This document shows, in pieces, positions 9,818 through 17,863 of a stretch of DNA of 64,000 bases. The first letter of the stretch is position 1, and each line of letters starts with the position of its first letter. Both the position numbers and the translations under genes were made by a program. This DNA comes from Bradyrhizobium sp. AZCC 1721 (GTDB lineage Bacteria; Pseudomonadota; Alphaproteobacteria; Rhizobiales; Xanthobacteraceae). The notes beneath the pieces were generated by a model. It was not told where the DNA came from and did no database searches. It saw only the letters and a list, made by a program, of their open reading frames with translations. Location of the stretch: NCBI RefSeq assembly GCF_036924715.1, contig NZ_JAZHSB010000001.1:1107001-1171000 (forward strand). Direction: 5' to 3'.

Positions 9818-11200
9818 TCATTTGCCCCAGGGAGTCAGTCGGATCGACAACGCCGTGCCGAGGCCGTAAACGACCATCGCGGCGCCGACCAGTGCGAACA
9901 AGGTCGATGCCGGCGCGCCCATGGAGGCCAGCCACCAGCCGCCGCCCCCGACGATCAGCAACCTTGCGGTGCCGGCCATCACGGGACCGCCGACCTTCGC
10001 AGCACCTTGCGAGGAGAAATAGAGACTGACGCCGATCCCGAAAAACGCGAAGGCCGGGCCTGCCCAGGTGAAATAGGCATTGGCGGCGGCGGTGACGCCG
10101 GGGTCGCCGGTGAACATCGAAACCCAGAGCGACGGTTTTGCCGCGACAATCAGTCCGATGGCGCCGACGGTAATGCCGGCCGCAACGCCCGCGGTCCACG
10201 CCACCTGCCGGGCGCGCGTCACGAGGCCCGCGCCAATGGCCATGCCGACCATCGGCACCGAGGCGACGCCGAATGCGAAGGCGATCGGCGTCAGCAGAAA
10301 CTCCAGCCGCGAGCCCATGCCATAGCCGGCCAGTGTCTCGGTGCCATAGCCGGCCAGGATTTTGGTGAAGATCAACACCGTCAGCACGGTTTGCAGCGGC
10401 GACAGGCAGGACACCGCGCCGACCCTGAGAATGTCGAAGAACATGTCGCGCTGGAATTTGAAGCCGTTGAAGCTCAGCGTCAGCCGGCTGCGGCCGCTGA
10501 CGAGGTACCAGACGAGGAAGATGGCCCCCAGCGTAAAGGCGGCGAGCTGGCCTGCGGCAACGCCACGCATGCCGAGCCCGGGCAGTCCGAACAGCCCAAG
10601 GCCCAGCGCGCCGCCGACGGCGATCTGCACCAGCGCGAGGCCGATCAGCGTGACCGATGGAATCCGCATGTCGCCGGTGCCGCGCACCACGGAGGCCAGC
10701 GTGTTGACCAGCCAGATCGCGATCGCGCCGGAGAACAGCACGTTCGAATATTGCATGGCCTGTTCGAGCACGCCGCCGCGCCCGCCGAGCAGCGCGTAAA
10801 ACGCGTGGCCGAAGGCCAGCATCATCGCCGTGAAAAAGAGCCCGGCGCAGGCGCCGATCATCGCCGCATGCAGGGCCAATGTCGCCGCACGGTCGCGGTC
10901 GCCGGCGCCGAGCGCGCGGCTGATGGCGGAGGAAACGCCGCCGCCCATCGCGCCCGCCGACATCATCTGCGTCAGCATGACGAAGGGAAATACCAGCGCG
11001 ATTCCCGCGAGCGGCTCGGTGCCGAGCCGGCCGATATAGGAGGTCTCGGCGACCGCAACCAGCGTCATGCCGACCATGGCGATCGCGTTGGGAAGCGCAA
11101 GTGTCAGCAGCGTCGACAGGATCGGCGAGGTGAGCAGGGCACTGGTCGGAGCTGACGGGACCGCGGCGGGGCGCATGTCGAGGGGGGCGTCCATGGTCAT
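9818..11200 (-). CDS. MATE-family multidrug efflux transporter
   Basis: A 460-residue inner-membrane protein with about twelve hydrophobic segments, the normal MATE size. Family features include LALPNAIAMVGMTLVAVAETSYIG near the N-terminus and a repeat of this arrangement in the second half. MATE proteins export cationic or amphipathic compounds by Na+ or H+ antiport; the substrate here cannot be told from sequence. Start MTMDAPLD at 11200; a second in-frame ATG at 11194 is equally possible. It is probably monocistronic. Confidence 0.92.
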   Translation of the reverse strand: MTMDAPLDMRPAAVPSAPTSALLTSPILSTLLTLALPNAIAMVGMTLVAVAETSYIGRLGTEPLAGIALVFPFVMLTQMMSAGAMGGGVSSAISRALGAGDRDRAATLALHAAMIGACAGLFFTAMMLAFGHAFYALLGGRGGVLEQAMQYSNVLFSGAIAIWLVNTLASVVRGTGDMRIPSVTLIGLALVQIAVGGALGLGLFGLPGLGMRGVAAGQLAAFTLGAIFLVWYLVSGRSRLTLSFNGFKFQRDMFFDILRVGAVSCLSPLQTVLTVLIFTKILAGYGTETLAGYGMGSRLEFLLTPIAFAFGVASVPMVGMAIGAGLVTRARQVAWTAGVAAGITVGAIGLIVAAKPSLWVSMFTGDPGVTAAANAYFTWAGPAFAFFGIGVSLYFSSQGAAKVGGPVMAGTARLLIVGGGGWWLASMGAPASTLFALVGAAMVVYGLGTALSIRLTPWGK

Positions 11201-11286
11201 GCGTCACGTCATCCAAATGAAATAGATTATGGATGACATATTATCCGACCGGGCCGACGCAAGTCACCCCCGCGCCGCTGCAGGGG

Positions 11287-11826
11287 TCACCACGGCAGGC
11301 CGCATAGGTCGATGACGCCGTCGCGCGGTTTGCGGGTAAAATCGAACACGAACGGCGCCATGGCCTCGAAGCGAACCCGTCCCTCCGGCTGTTCGGCATA
11401 GACCTCGCCGTTGAACGCATGCCAGCCGCGCGCCTGATAGAATGCTTCATTGTGCGGCTCGCAGAACAGCATCGCAAAGCGCACCGCTTCGTGGTCGCGC
11501 AGGGTCCTGACAGCGGCGTTCAGCGCCAGCGTCGCATAGCCGCGTCCCCGGCAATCCGCCCGGGTCGAGACGCCGCCAATGCCGCCGACATGAACCTTGC
11601 GCCCGTCCCAAGTAGCGTCACGGAAGTAGATGCCGACATGGCAGGCAAGTCCTAGGCTGGGCGAATCCTCCGGTGCGTCAATCAGCACGCGCAGATCGGC
11701 GTGGGCCCATTTGACGTGACCCCAGGGCAATTTTTCCACGACATCGCGCGGCCACACCGCGTTCATCAGCGGTTCGGCCCTCGGCCATGATGCCTCGCCG
11801 TTCAGGACGTCGATCTCGATACTCAT
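11287..11826 (-). CDS. GNAT-family N-acetyltransferase
   Basis: A 179-residue cytosolic acetyltransferase. The acetyl-CoA binding signature is visible as VGGIGGVSTRADCRGRGYAT, with the R-G-x-G-Y/A pyrophosphate loop near residues 93-97. The following helix LALNAAVRTLRDH and the strand AMLFCEPHNEAFYQARGW complete the GNAT fold. Substrate unknown. The gene is divergent from sodB, with the start codons about 160 bp apart. Confidence 0.88.
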   Translation of the reverse strand: MSIEIDVLNGEASWPRAEPLMNAVWPRDVVEKLPWGHVKWAHADLRVLIDAPEDSPSLGLACHVGIYFRDATWDGRKVHVGGIGGVSTRADCRGRGYATLALNAAVRTLRDHEAVRFAMLFCEPHNEAFYQARGWHAFNGEVYAEQPEGRVRFEAMAPFVFDFTRKPRDGVIDLCGLPW

Positions 11827-11988
11827 GTCATTCCCTCGTCGCGGCGCCCTTATCCGTCATACGCTGGACGCGGAGGGGCGTTACGCAAGACCCCTGCCGT
11901 TTTGCCAAAATGCGGTGTTTAAGACCAATGGAACCTTCTATAAGGGTTCCCGTTAGACTTCGTCTCCCATCAGTTCGGACATCACCCC

Positions 11989-12591
11989 ATGACCTTCACG
12001 CTGCCCAATCTCCCCTATTCCCACGACGCCCTTGCGCCTCACATGTCCAAGGAAACGCTGGAGTACCACCACGACAAGCATCACCAAGCTTACGTGACCA
12101 ACGGAAACAACGCGATCAAGGGGACTGAATTCGAAGGCAAGTCCCTGGAGGAGATCGTCAAGGGTTCGTTCGGCAAGAATCCGGCCGTGTTCAACAATGC
12201 CGGCCAGCATTATAACCATCTGCATTTCTGGAACTGGATGAAGCCGAATGGCGGCGGCAGCAAGCTGCCCGGCCGTCTGGATAAGAAGATTACCGAGGAC
12301 CTCGGCGGGCTCGAGAAGTTCAAGGCCGATTTCGCCGCCGCCGGCGTTGGCCAGTTCGGCTCTGGCTGGTGCTGGCTGTCGGTCAAGAACGGCAAGCTCG
12401 AAATCTCCAAGACCGCGAATGGCGAGAGCCCGCTGGTCTACGGCGCGACGCCGATTCTCGGCTGCGACGTCTGGGAGCACTCCTACTACATCGACTATCG
12501 CAACCGCCGTCCCGACTATCTCAAGGCGTTCTGCGATAACCTGATCAACTGGGACTATGTCGACGAGCTGTTCGGCAAGGCCGGAGCGTAA
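11989..12591 (+). CDS. sodB: Superoxide dismutase, Fe/Mn type (Fe-like)
   Basis: A 200-residue cytosolic enzyme converting superoxide to H2O2 and O2. Metal ligands of the family are all present: His27 in LEYHHDKHHQAY, the His of NNAGQHYNHLHFW, and Asp and His of DVWEHSYYIDYRN. GQFGSGWCWL is the family core. The Gln in NAGQH, located in the position favoured by iron enzymes, suggests FeSOD, though metal cannot be fixed by eye. The length is standard. Confidence 0.96.
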   Translation: MTFTLPNLPYSHDALAPHMSKETLEYHHDKHHQAYVTNGNNAIKGTEFEGKSLEEIVKGSFGKNPAVFNNAGQHYNHLHFWNWMKPNGGGSKLPGRLDKKITEDLGGLEKFKADFAAAGVGQFGSGWCWLSVKNGKLEISKTANGESPLVYGATPILGCDVWEHSYYIDYRNRRPDYLKAFCDNLINWDYVDELFGKAGA

Positions 12592-12658
12592 CGACCAGGC
12601 GCGGTGGATACGCAACGTCTCGCCGACAAGCGAACATGAAATGGCGATGCATCAACGC

Positions 12659-12849
12659 CGTTTCACCCTCCCCTGGAGGGGTCCGAGACGAGCAAAGCTC
12701 GCTCGTGGGGCGGTTCGCATGCAGCGAAGCGGAATGCGATCCGGGGCGGGGGTGATCTCTCAGCTCGAACACTGTTCGAGTGGATAGACCTTCACCCCAC
12801 CCCGCCGCTCATTTCATTCGCGTCGACCCTCCCCCTCGAGGGGAGGGTG
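12659..12849. repeat. Intergenic palindromic repeat ending at crcB
   Basis: About 190 bp containing CCCTCCCCTGGAGGGG at the left, several internal inverted repeats (for example CGAGCAAAGCTCG and TCGAACACTGTTCGA) and a near-perfect CCCTCCCCCTCGAGGGGAGGG at 12828-12847. This composition resembles intergenic repeats common in Bradyrhizobium genomes. It fills almost the whole sodB-crcB gap and runs into the GTG start called for crcB. Confidence 0.6.
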
Positions 12850-13251
12850 AACACCGGGGCAATAGTGGGTAACGCGACAAGCTATTTGTTGGTCTTTTTG
12901 GGCGGCGGCCTTGGCGCGACGCTGCGTCATCTCATCAATCTCGCCTGCGCCCGCTGCCTCGGCACCAGCTTTCCCTGGGGCACATTCATCATCAACATAT
13001 CAGGCTCGACCGCGATGGGGCTGATCGCGGGTTATCTCGCCTTCAAGGGCGAGGCCTCGCAGCCCTGGCGGCTGTTTTTGATGACCGGCGTCCTCGGCGG
13101 CTACACCACGTTCTCGGCCTATTCGCTCGATGCCGCGCTGCTCTACGAGCGCGGCGAGCTTGGGCTCGCTGCGCTTTACGTGATTGGCTCCGTCATGCTT
13201 TCGATTGTCGGGCTGTTCGGCGGTCTCGCACTGGTGCGTCAGTTCACCTGA
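12847..13251 (+). CDS. crcB: Fluoride channel CrcB/Fluc
   Basis: A 134-residue membrane protein with four hydrophobic segments. Family motifs are clear: LGGGLGATLRH near residue 20, FPWGTFIINISGS near 41-54 (with the conserved Asn) and GVLGGYTTFSAYS near 79-91. It works as a dual-topology dimer letting F- leave the cytoplasm. The GTG start at 12847 lies in the end of a palindromic repeat; a start a few codons downstream is possible. I see no fluoride-riboswitch-like leader, because the upstream DNA is repeat. Confidence 0.93.
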   Translation: MNTGAIVGNATSYLLVFLGGGLGATLRHLINLACARCLGTSFPWGTFIINISGSTAMGLIAGYLAFKGEASQPWRLFLMTGVLGGYTTFSAYSLDAALLYERGELGLAALYVIGSVMLSIVGLFGGLALVRQFT

Positions 13252-13390
13252 ACCAACCGCCATATGACCGCGTGACGTCCTCGCATGGGCGTCCTTGAGA
13301 TGCGCATGGGTATCGCGCGAGCTTCCGTTTGCTTCGCCACACGCGCGGGACTAAGCAGGATGGATCCGCTTCACCCGCCAACGCACGGCC

Positions 13391-13984
13391 TTGTCAGAAC
13401 CTCCGCCAACAGACCCGGCGCCAGCCGACGACGCCGAGCCAAAACCCCGGCGTGCCCGCAAGCCGGTCGGCTGGTCGATGATCGTGATCGGCGCGCTCGT
13501 CGCGATCTGCGCTGCGCTGGTGTGGCGGCGCGACGGCATCGACGGCGTGCTCAATATTCTCACCCACGATCTCCTGCTGTTCGGCGAAATCATCCCGCGC
13601 GTGCTGGCCGGCTGCCTGCTCGGCGGATTCATCGCGGAAATTCTGCCGCACGACAAAGTCTCGCGATCGCTCGGGCCGGAATCGGGCCTAAAGGGACTTT
13701 TGATCGGAACGGCATTCGGCGCGATCCTGCCGGGCGGTCCCTTCACCGCCTATCCGGTGGCGGCGGCATTGCTCACGGTCGGCGCCGATTTCGGCGCCAC
13801 CATCGCCATGGTCGTGAGCTGGACGCTGATCGGTTACGGCCGCGCCGTCGCCTGGGAGCTGCCGATTCTCGGCACCGACTTCACGCTGTGGCGCATTGTG
13901 ATCTCGCTGCCGATCCCCGTGCTGGCAGGCTGGCTCGGCCGCGTCGTCTTCGTGCGGATGTATCCGAAGGGCGAGCCGTCGTGA
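13391..13984 (+). CDS. Half-permease A (predicted permease, ArsP/UPF0718-like)
   Basis: A 197-residue membrane protein starting at a TTG codon (a later in-frame start at Met30 is also possible). After a basic, proline-rich cytoplasmic N-terminus there are about four to five membrane segments. The core is LLIGTAFGAILPGGPFTAYPVAAAL, with a PGGP motif. The C-terminal half resembles the product of the next gene in layout, so the two look like the halves of one transporter. The stop TGA overlaps the next gene's GTG by 3 bp. Substrate unknown. Confidence 0.75.
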   Translation: MSEPPPTDPAPADDAEPKPRRARKPVGWSMIVIGALVAICAALVWRRDGIDGVLNILTHDLLLFGEIIPRVLAGCLLGGFIAEILPHDKVSRSLGPESGLKGLLIGTAFGAILPGGPFTAYPVAAALLTVGADFGATIAMVVSWTLIGYGRAVAWELPILGTDFTLWRIVISLPIPVLAGWLGRVVFVRMYPKGEPS

Positions 13985-14484
13985 CGGCGTCTGCGCTGAT
14001 CATCGACATCACGCTGTGGGCCTCGGTCGCCATTCTCGGCTTCATGGCTTGGCGGCGAGGCCGCGTCGTGCTGGTGTCGTCGGTGCGCGAAGGCTCGATG
14101 GACTTCATCAACATCGTGCCGCGCATTGCACTCGGCGTGATCGGCTCGGGCTACATCGCCGCCGTCATCCCGCCGGAAGTCATCACCGGCTGGCTCGGCC
14201 CCGACAGCGGCTGGCTCGGCGTGCTGACTGCGGTGATTGCGGGTGCGGCGACGCCCGGAGGCCCCGTGGTCGGCTTTTCGATCGGCGCGGTGGCGCTGAA
14301 AGTCGGCGGCGGCCCGCCGCAGGTGATCGCCTATGTCGTCGCCTGGGCGCTGTTCGCCTTTCAGCGCATGATCCTCTGGGAAATTCCCTTCATGCCGGCC
14401 CGCTTCGTCTGGTTTCGCGCCGTGGTCTCGGTGCCGTTTCCGTTTCTGGCGGCCGCGATCGCGATGGTGATCGGCAAGCCGTGA
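13981..14484 (+). CDS. Half-permease B (partner of the upstream half-permease)
   Basis: A 167-residue membrane protein whose GTG start at 13981 overlaps the preceding stop codon. The core GVLTAVIAGAATPGGPVVGFSIGAVAL matches the arrangement of the upstream gene, including the PGGP motif, and both continue with a W-x-L/A-x-x-x-x-R helix pair and a final P-x-P-x-L-A segment. Tight coupling and paralogy suggest a two-subunit permease of the predicted-permease (DUF318/ArsP) type. A longer frame exists upstream but lies antiparallel to nothing and overlaps half-permease A entirely, so the short start is preferred. Confidence 0.75.
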   Translation: MTASALIIDITLWASVAILGFMAWRRGRVVLVSSVREGSMDFINIVPRIALGVIGSGYIAAVIPPEVITGWLGPDSGWLGVLTAVIAGAATPGGPVVGFSIGAVALKVGGGPPQVIAYVVAWALFAFQRMILWEIPFMPARFVWFRAVVSVPFPFLAAAIAMVIGKP

Positions 14485-14623
14485 GGTGCACGCTCAAGAT
14501 GTTTTTATATGATCGTAAATCATAGATCGGCAGAAACCCCGCAGTTCACCGGATGATGAACTGGTTCTGTCCGTGAATATCGGCTAAGACTCGCCCCGCC
14601 GGGGCGGACCAGCCGATGTAGGG

Positions 14624-14821
14624 GTGTACATGAAGAAGGGCGACGTAACCTGCCCAAACTGCGGGGCGGGATTCAGACGGCTTGAGCTTTCGTCTCAGGT
14701 TGGGACCAAGGGCGAATATCACTGCCCAGTCTGCGATATGGCGCTGGAGGCAACAGACGGCACCACGCTCGTTGCCTATCGTCTCACGATCCAGCCTTCC
14801 ACTCGAAGCTTGAGGGCTTAG
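14624..14821 (+). CDS. Small zinc-ribbon protein
   Basis: A 65-residue protein beginning at GTG 14624 or ATG 14630 (MKKGDVTCPNCG). Two Cys pairs, CPNC near residue 10 and CPVC near residue 34, form a typical zinc ribbon. The tail GTTLVAYRLTIQP resembles small conserved hypothetical proteins I know from Bradyrhizobium. Role unknown; it could bind nucleic acid or protein. Local GC content looks lower than in neighbouring genes. Confidence 0.75.
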   Translation: MYMKKGDVTCPNCGAGFRRLELSSQVGTKGEYHCPVCDMALEATDGTTLVAYRLTIQPSTRSLRA

Positions 14822-15104
14822 CGGGACCGCCTGCCTTGCTCTGAAATTCAGACGGTCCCTGCCAGCCACATTAATTGTCCTGCCCCATAGGCAGCGGCCA
14901 TAGCCAGCCAACGAAACACAAGCAAACCTATTTGAAAGCCTTATGACAGGGGGCGCCTCGGTTGGCGGCCTCTTTGCGGGTCCGCTCGATTGCTGGCGCG
15001 CCCGCCAATCAGGCCGTAGCGTAATGGATGCCCGCTTTCGCGGGGCATGACAGACGGTACCCTTTGAGAATACCGATCTACGGCCACGCCCCTCGTGGAC
15101 TCCC
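14822..15104. other. Gene-free spacer upstream of the zinc operon
   Basis: No credible gene. A GGGACCG/CGGTCCC inverted repeat with a long loop at about 14823-14860 could end transcription of the zinc-ribbon gene, although no T-tract follows. A short palindromic repeat sits at 15025-15051. Confidence 0.5.
15025..15051. repeat. Short REP-like palindrome
   Basis: ATGCCCGCTTTCGCGGGGCAT is an imperfect palindrome of the kind scattered between genes in rhizobial chromosomes. One copy is seen in this window. Confidence 0.5.
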
Positions 15105-15107
15105 GTA

Positions 15108-15124
15108 ATGTTATATTATAACGT
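15108..15124. promoter_or_regulatory. Zur-box-like operator of the zinc operon
   Basis: ATGTTATATTATAACGT is a palindrome (GTTATA-T-TATAAC core with flanking A/T matching), very similar to the established Zur operators with TGTTATA...TATAACA. It ends 6 bp before the first start codon of the operon at 15131, so bound Zur would cover the promoter or transcription start. TATATT inside it (15112-15117) could be the -10 element. Confidence 0.75.
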
Positions 15125-15130
15125 CGATCC

Positions 15131-15310
15131 ATGCCTCACTCCCACGACCACGCGCATCACGCTCACGCCCACAGCCACGGCCCGGCGACGCCGCATCCAG
15201 CGCAGGCCGCGCCCTGGTCGATCCTGCGGATGACTGTGTCAGCCCGCCTTGCCGCAGCGCTCGCCGTCAGCGTCGCTCTGTGGGCCGTTGTCCTGGTGGC
15301 GATGAGGTGA
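15131..15310 (+). CDS. 59-residue His-rich single-pass membrane peptide leading the zinc operon
   Basis: Starts MPHSHDHAHHAHAHSHG; nine of the first 22 residues are histidine. A Pro/Ala linker is followed by one hydrophobic helix (about residues 38-57, ending WAVVLVAMR). It has no Shine-Dalgarno; the ATG lies 6 bp after the Zur-box-like palindrome, so the mRNA could be leaderless. The stop is 2 bp before znuC, and GAGGTGA at the end of the gene doubles as the znuC ribosome binding site. Known: His-rich stretches bind Zn(II). Inferred: a membrane-anchored zinc-binding or accessory peptide of the ZnuCBA importer. I do not recognise a named family. The reading frame was found by direct translation. 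Confidence 0.75.
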   Translation: MPHSHDHAHHAHAHSHGPATPHPAQAAPWSILRMTVSARLAAALAVSVALWAVVLVAMR

Positions 15311-15312
15311 GC

Positions 15313-16068
15313 ATGACCGCGCAGATAAAATTTCGAAACGTCACGCTCGGCTACGATCGGCATCCGGCGGTGCATCACCTCAACGGCGAGGTCGCGCCGG
15401 GCGCGCTGATGGCGGTGATCGGGCCGAACGGCGCCGGCAAGTCGACGCTGTTCCGGGGAGTGGCCGGCATCCTCAAGCCGCTGTCCGGCGCGATTGGTCT
15501 CGGCGGTCTCGATAGCAGGGACATCGCCTATCTGCCGCAGAGCGTCGACATCGACCGCAGCTTTCCGATCTCGGTGTTTGATTTCGTCGGCAGCGGGCTG
15601 TGGCGTTCGACGGGTCCGTTCGGCGGCATCGGCAAGGCCGCGCGCGAGAAGATCCTGGCGGCGCTCGCCGCGGTCGGGCTCAACGGTTTTGAAAACCGCG
15701 CGATCGGCACGCTGTCCGGCGGGCAGATGCAGCGCATGCTATTTGCGCGGGTGCTGCTGCAGGATTCGCGCCTCATCGTTTTGGATGAGCCGTTCAACGC
15801 CATCGATGCGAAAACCTCGGCGGACCTGATCGCACTGGTCCGGCGCTGGCATGGCGAGGGGCGCACCGTGCTGGCGGCGCTGCACGATCTGGAGATGGTG
15901 CGAAGCCACTTCCCCGAAACCCTGCTGCTGGCGCGCGGGCCGGTTGCGTGGGGGCCGACCGCCGAAGTGCTGACACCGGAAAACCTGCTCGTGGCGATGA
16001 AGATGTGCGAAGCCTTCGACGACAGCGCCGCCGCTTGCGCCGCCGATATGCCATCACGGGCGGCCTGA
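15313..16068 (+). CDS. znuC: Zinc ABC transporter ATP-binding protein
   Basis: A 251-residue ABC ATPase. Walker A is GPNGAGKST near residue 37, the Q-loop is in IAYLPQSVDIDRSFPISVFDFV, the signature is LSGGQMQRM near 136 and Walker B is LIVLDEPFNAID. The SFPISVFDFV stretch is typical of ZnuC/MntB/SitB-type ATPases. Start MTAQIKF at 15313 has a good GAGGTGA upstream. The stop overlaps the permease start by 1 bp. Position behind a Zur-box-like site points to zinc rather than manganese. Confidence 0.93.
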   Translation: MTAQIKFRNVTLGYDRHPAVHHLNGEVAPGALMAVIGPNGAGKSTLFRGVAGILKPLSGAIGLGGLDSRDIAYLPQSVDIDRSFPISVFDFVGSGLWRSTGPFGGIGKAAREKILAALAAVGLNGFENRAIGTLSGGQMQRMLFARVLLQDSRLIVLDEPFNAIDAKTSADLIALVRRWHGEGRTVLAALHDLEMVRSHFPETLLLARGPVAWGPTAEVLTPENLLVAMKMCEAFDDSAAACAADMPSRAA

Positions 16069-16937
16069 TGCTGTACGACGCGCTGTTCGCGCCCTTCATC
16101 GAATTCGAGTTCATGCGCCGCGCGCTCGCCGCCGTGATCGCGCTTGCGCTCGGCGCCGCGCCGATCGGCGTGTTCCTGATGCTGCGGCGGATGAGCCTGG
16201 TCGGTGACGCCATGGCGCATGCGATCCTGCCGGGCGCTGCGATCGGTTTCCTGGTCTCGGGGTTGAATCTGTTCGCGATGACGACGGGCGGATTGATCGC
16301 GGGCTTTACGGTCGCGCTGCTCGCCGGCCTCGTCGCGCGCAACACCGAGTTGAAGGAAGACGCTTCGCTCGCGACCTTCTATCTGGTGTCGCTGGCGCTC
16401 GGCGTTACCATCGTCTCCATCAAGGGCACCAATATCGACTTGCTACACGTGCTGTTCGGCAACATCCTCGCGATGGACGACCAGACGCTGCTGGTGATCG
16501 CCTTCAACGCCACGATTACACTCTTGGTGATGGCGGTAATCTACCGTCCCCTCGTGATCGAATGCGTCGATCCGGTGTTCCTGCGCACCGTCTCTCGCGC
16601 CGGCGCGCCCGCGCATCTGGCGTTCCTGGCGCTGGTCGTCATCAACCTGGTCAACGGCTTTCATGCGCTCGGCACCTTGCTCGGCGTCGGCCTGATGATC
16701 CTGCCCGCCGGCATCGCCCGGTTCTGGTCGCGGGACATCACCGGCATGATCTGCATCGCGGTGGCGAGCGCGATTGTCTCGGGCTATGCCGGACTGGTGC
16801 TGTCGTTTCAGACTAAAATTCCCTCAGGCCCCGCGGTCATCCTGATCGCGGCGGTGCTGTATGTCGCATCGCTGTTGTTCGGCCCTGTCAGCGGTCTGGT
16901 CCGGCAGATGTTTCCCGGCCGTCATCTCGAGGCGTAG
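16068..16937 (+). CDS. znuB: Zinc ABC transporter permease
   Basis: A 289-residue inner-membrane protein with eight or so hydrophobic segments, of the ABC-3 metal permease family. Characteristic stretches are FLMLRRMSLVGDAMAHAILPG near residues 37-57 and LLGVGLMILPAGIARFW near 204-220. ATG 16068 overlaps the znuC stop by 1 bp, and the znuA start follows the stop after 2 bp, so the three are one translational unit. Confidence 0.93.
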   Translation: MLYDALFAPFIEFEFMRRALAAVIALALGAAPIGVFLMLRRMSLVGDAMAHAILPGAAIGFLVSGLNLFAMTTGGLIAGFTVALLAGLVARNTELKEDASLATFYLVSLALGVTIVSIKGTNIDLLHVLFGNILAMDDQTLLVIAFNATITLLVMAVIYRPLVIECVDPVFLRTVSRAGAPAHLAFLALVVINLVNGFHALGTLLGVGLMILPAGIARFWSRDITGMICIAVASAIVSGYAGLVLSFQTKIPSGPAVILIAAVLYVASLLFGPVSGLVRQMFPGRHLEA

Positions 16938-16939
16938 TC

Positions 16940-17809
16940 ATGATCCGGTACTGGCTTATCGCTTTCGCCATGCTCGCGGTCGCAGGCCCGGCCCGCGCCG
17001 AGGATCGCCTCAACGTCGTTGCGAGCTTCTCAATCATCGGCGATTTCGTTCGCCAGGTCGGCGGCGATCGCGTCGAGGTCACGACGCTGGTCGGGCCCGA
17101 CGGCGATGCGCATGTTTATGTGCCGGCGCCCTCGGACGCCAAACGGGTTGCGGGTGCAAAGCTTGTGTTCGTCAATGGTCTTGGGTTCGAGGGCTGGTTG
17201 TCGCGGCTCGTCAAATCCGCCGGCGGAAAGGCGACTATCGTAACCACGACTACCGGCATTACGCCGCTCAAGCTCGGCTCGGTAGCTGATCCTCATGCCT
17301 GGCAATCGGTCGCCAACGCCAAGATCTACGTGGCCAATATCCGCGACGCGCTGGTGGCCGCCGATTCCGCCAGTGCCGAAACCTTCAAGTCCAACGCCGG
17401 CGCCTATCTGGCGCAACTCGACGCATTGGACCGCGAGGTGCGCGAGGCAGTCGCCAAAATTTCGGAAGGCCGTCGCAAGGTGATATCGACCCACGGCGCG
17501 TTCGGTTATTTCGCCGCCGCCTATGGCATCGAATTCATTGCGCCGGTCGGCGTATCGACCGAATCCGAGGCCAGCGCCCGCGATGTCGCAAAGATCATCA
17601 CCCAGATCAGGGCGGCCAAAATACCGGCAGTTTTTCTCGAAAATATCTCCGACCCCCGCCTGATGAGCCGGATATCGGTCGAGACCGGCGCCAGGGTCGG
17701 CGGAACGCTCTATTCCGACAGCTTGACCGGCGAAAAGGGCGATTCTCCCACTTACATTGCGATGGTCAGGCACAATATAAAGGCCCTGACCAGCGCGCTG
17801 AGCCCATAG
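16940..17809 (+). CDS. znuA: Zinc ABC transporter periplasmic binding protein
   Basis: A 289-residue cluster A-I binding protein with a signal peptide (cleavage near PARA-ED, residue 20). Probable metal ligands are His58 (GDAHVYVPAP), His119 (ADPHAWQS), His185 (STHGAFGYF) and Asp260 (LYSDSL). It lacks the long His/Asp-rich loop present in many ZnuA proteins; that function may be supplied by the His-rich peptide at 15131-15310. Metal specificity cannot be proven from sequence, but the Zur-box-like operator and COG0523 neighbour favour zinc. Confidence 0.9.
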   Translation: MIRYWLIAFAMLAVAGPARAEDRLNVVASFSIIGDFVRQVGGDRVEVTTLVGPDGDAHVYVPAPSDAKRVAGAKLVFVNGLGFEGWLSRLVKSAGGKATIVTTTTGITPLKLGSVADPHAWQSVANAKIYVANIRDALVAADSASAETFKSNAGAYLAQLDALDREVREAVAKISEGRRKVISTHGAFGYFAAAYGIEFIAPVGVSTESEASARDVAKIITQIRAAKIPAVFLENISDPRLMSRISVETGARVGGTLYSDSLTGEKGDSPTYIAMVRHNIKALTSALSP

Positions 17810-17863
17810 GGCAGGGGCCTCCCTGCTGCCGGTGCGCAAAACCATTTCCGCTCCGGAGCCATT

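Noticed and set aside
9785..11155. 456-codon plus-strand frame antisense to the MATE transporter
   Set aside because: Low-complexity Gln/Arg/Glu-rich translation from an antisense frame of a membrane protein gene; no family resemblance.
13285..13980. Extended upstream part of the half-permease B frame
   Set aside because: This stretch overlaps half-permease A entirely and translates to Arg/His-rich sequence without membrane segments; GTG 13981 is a better start.
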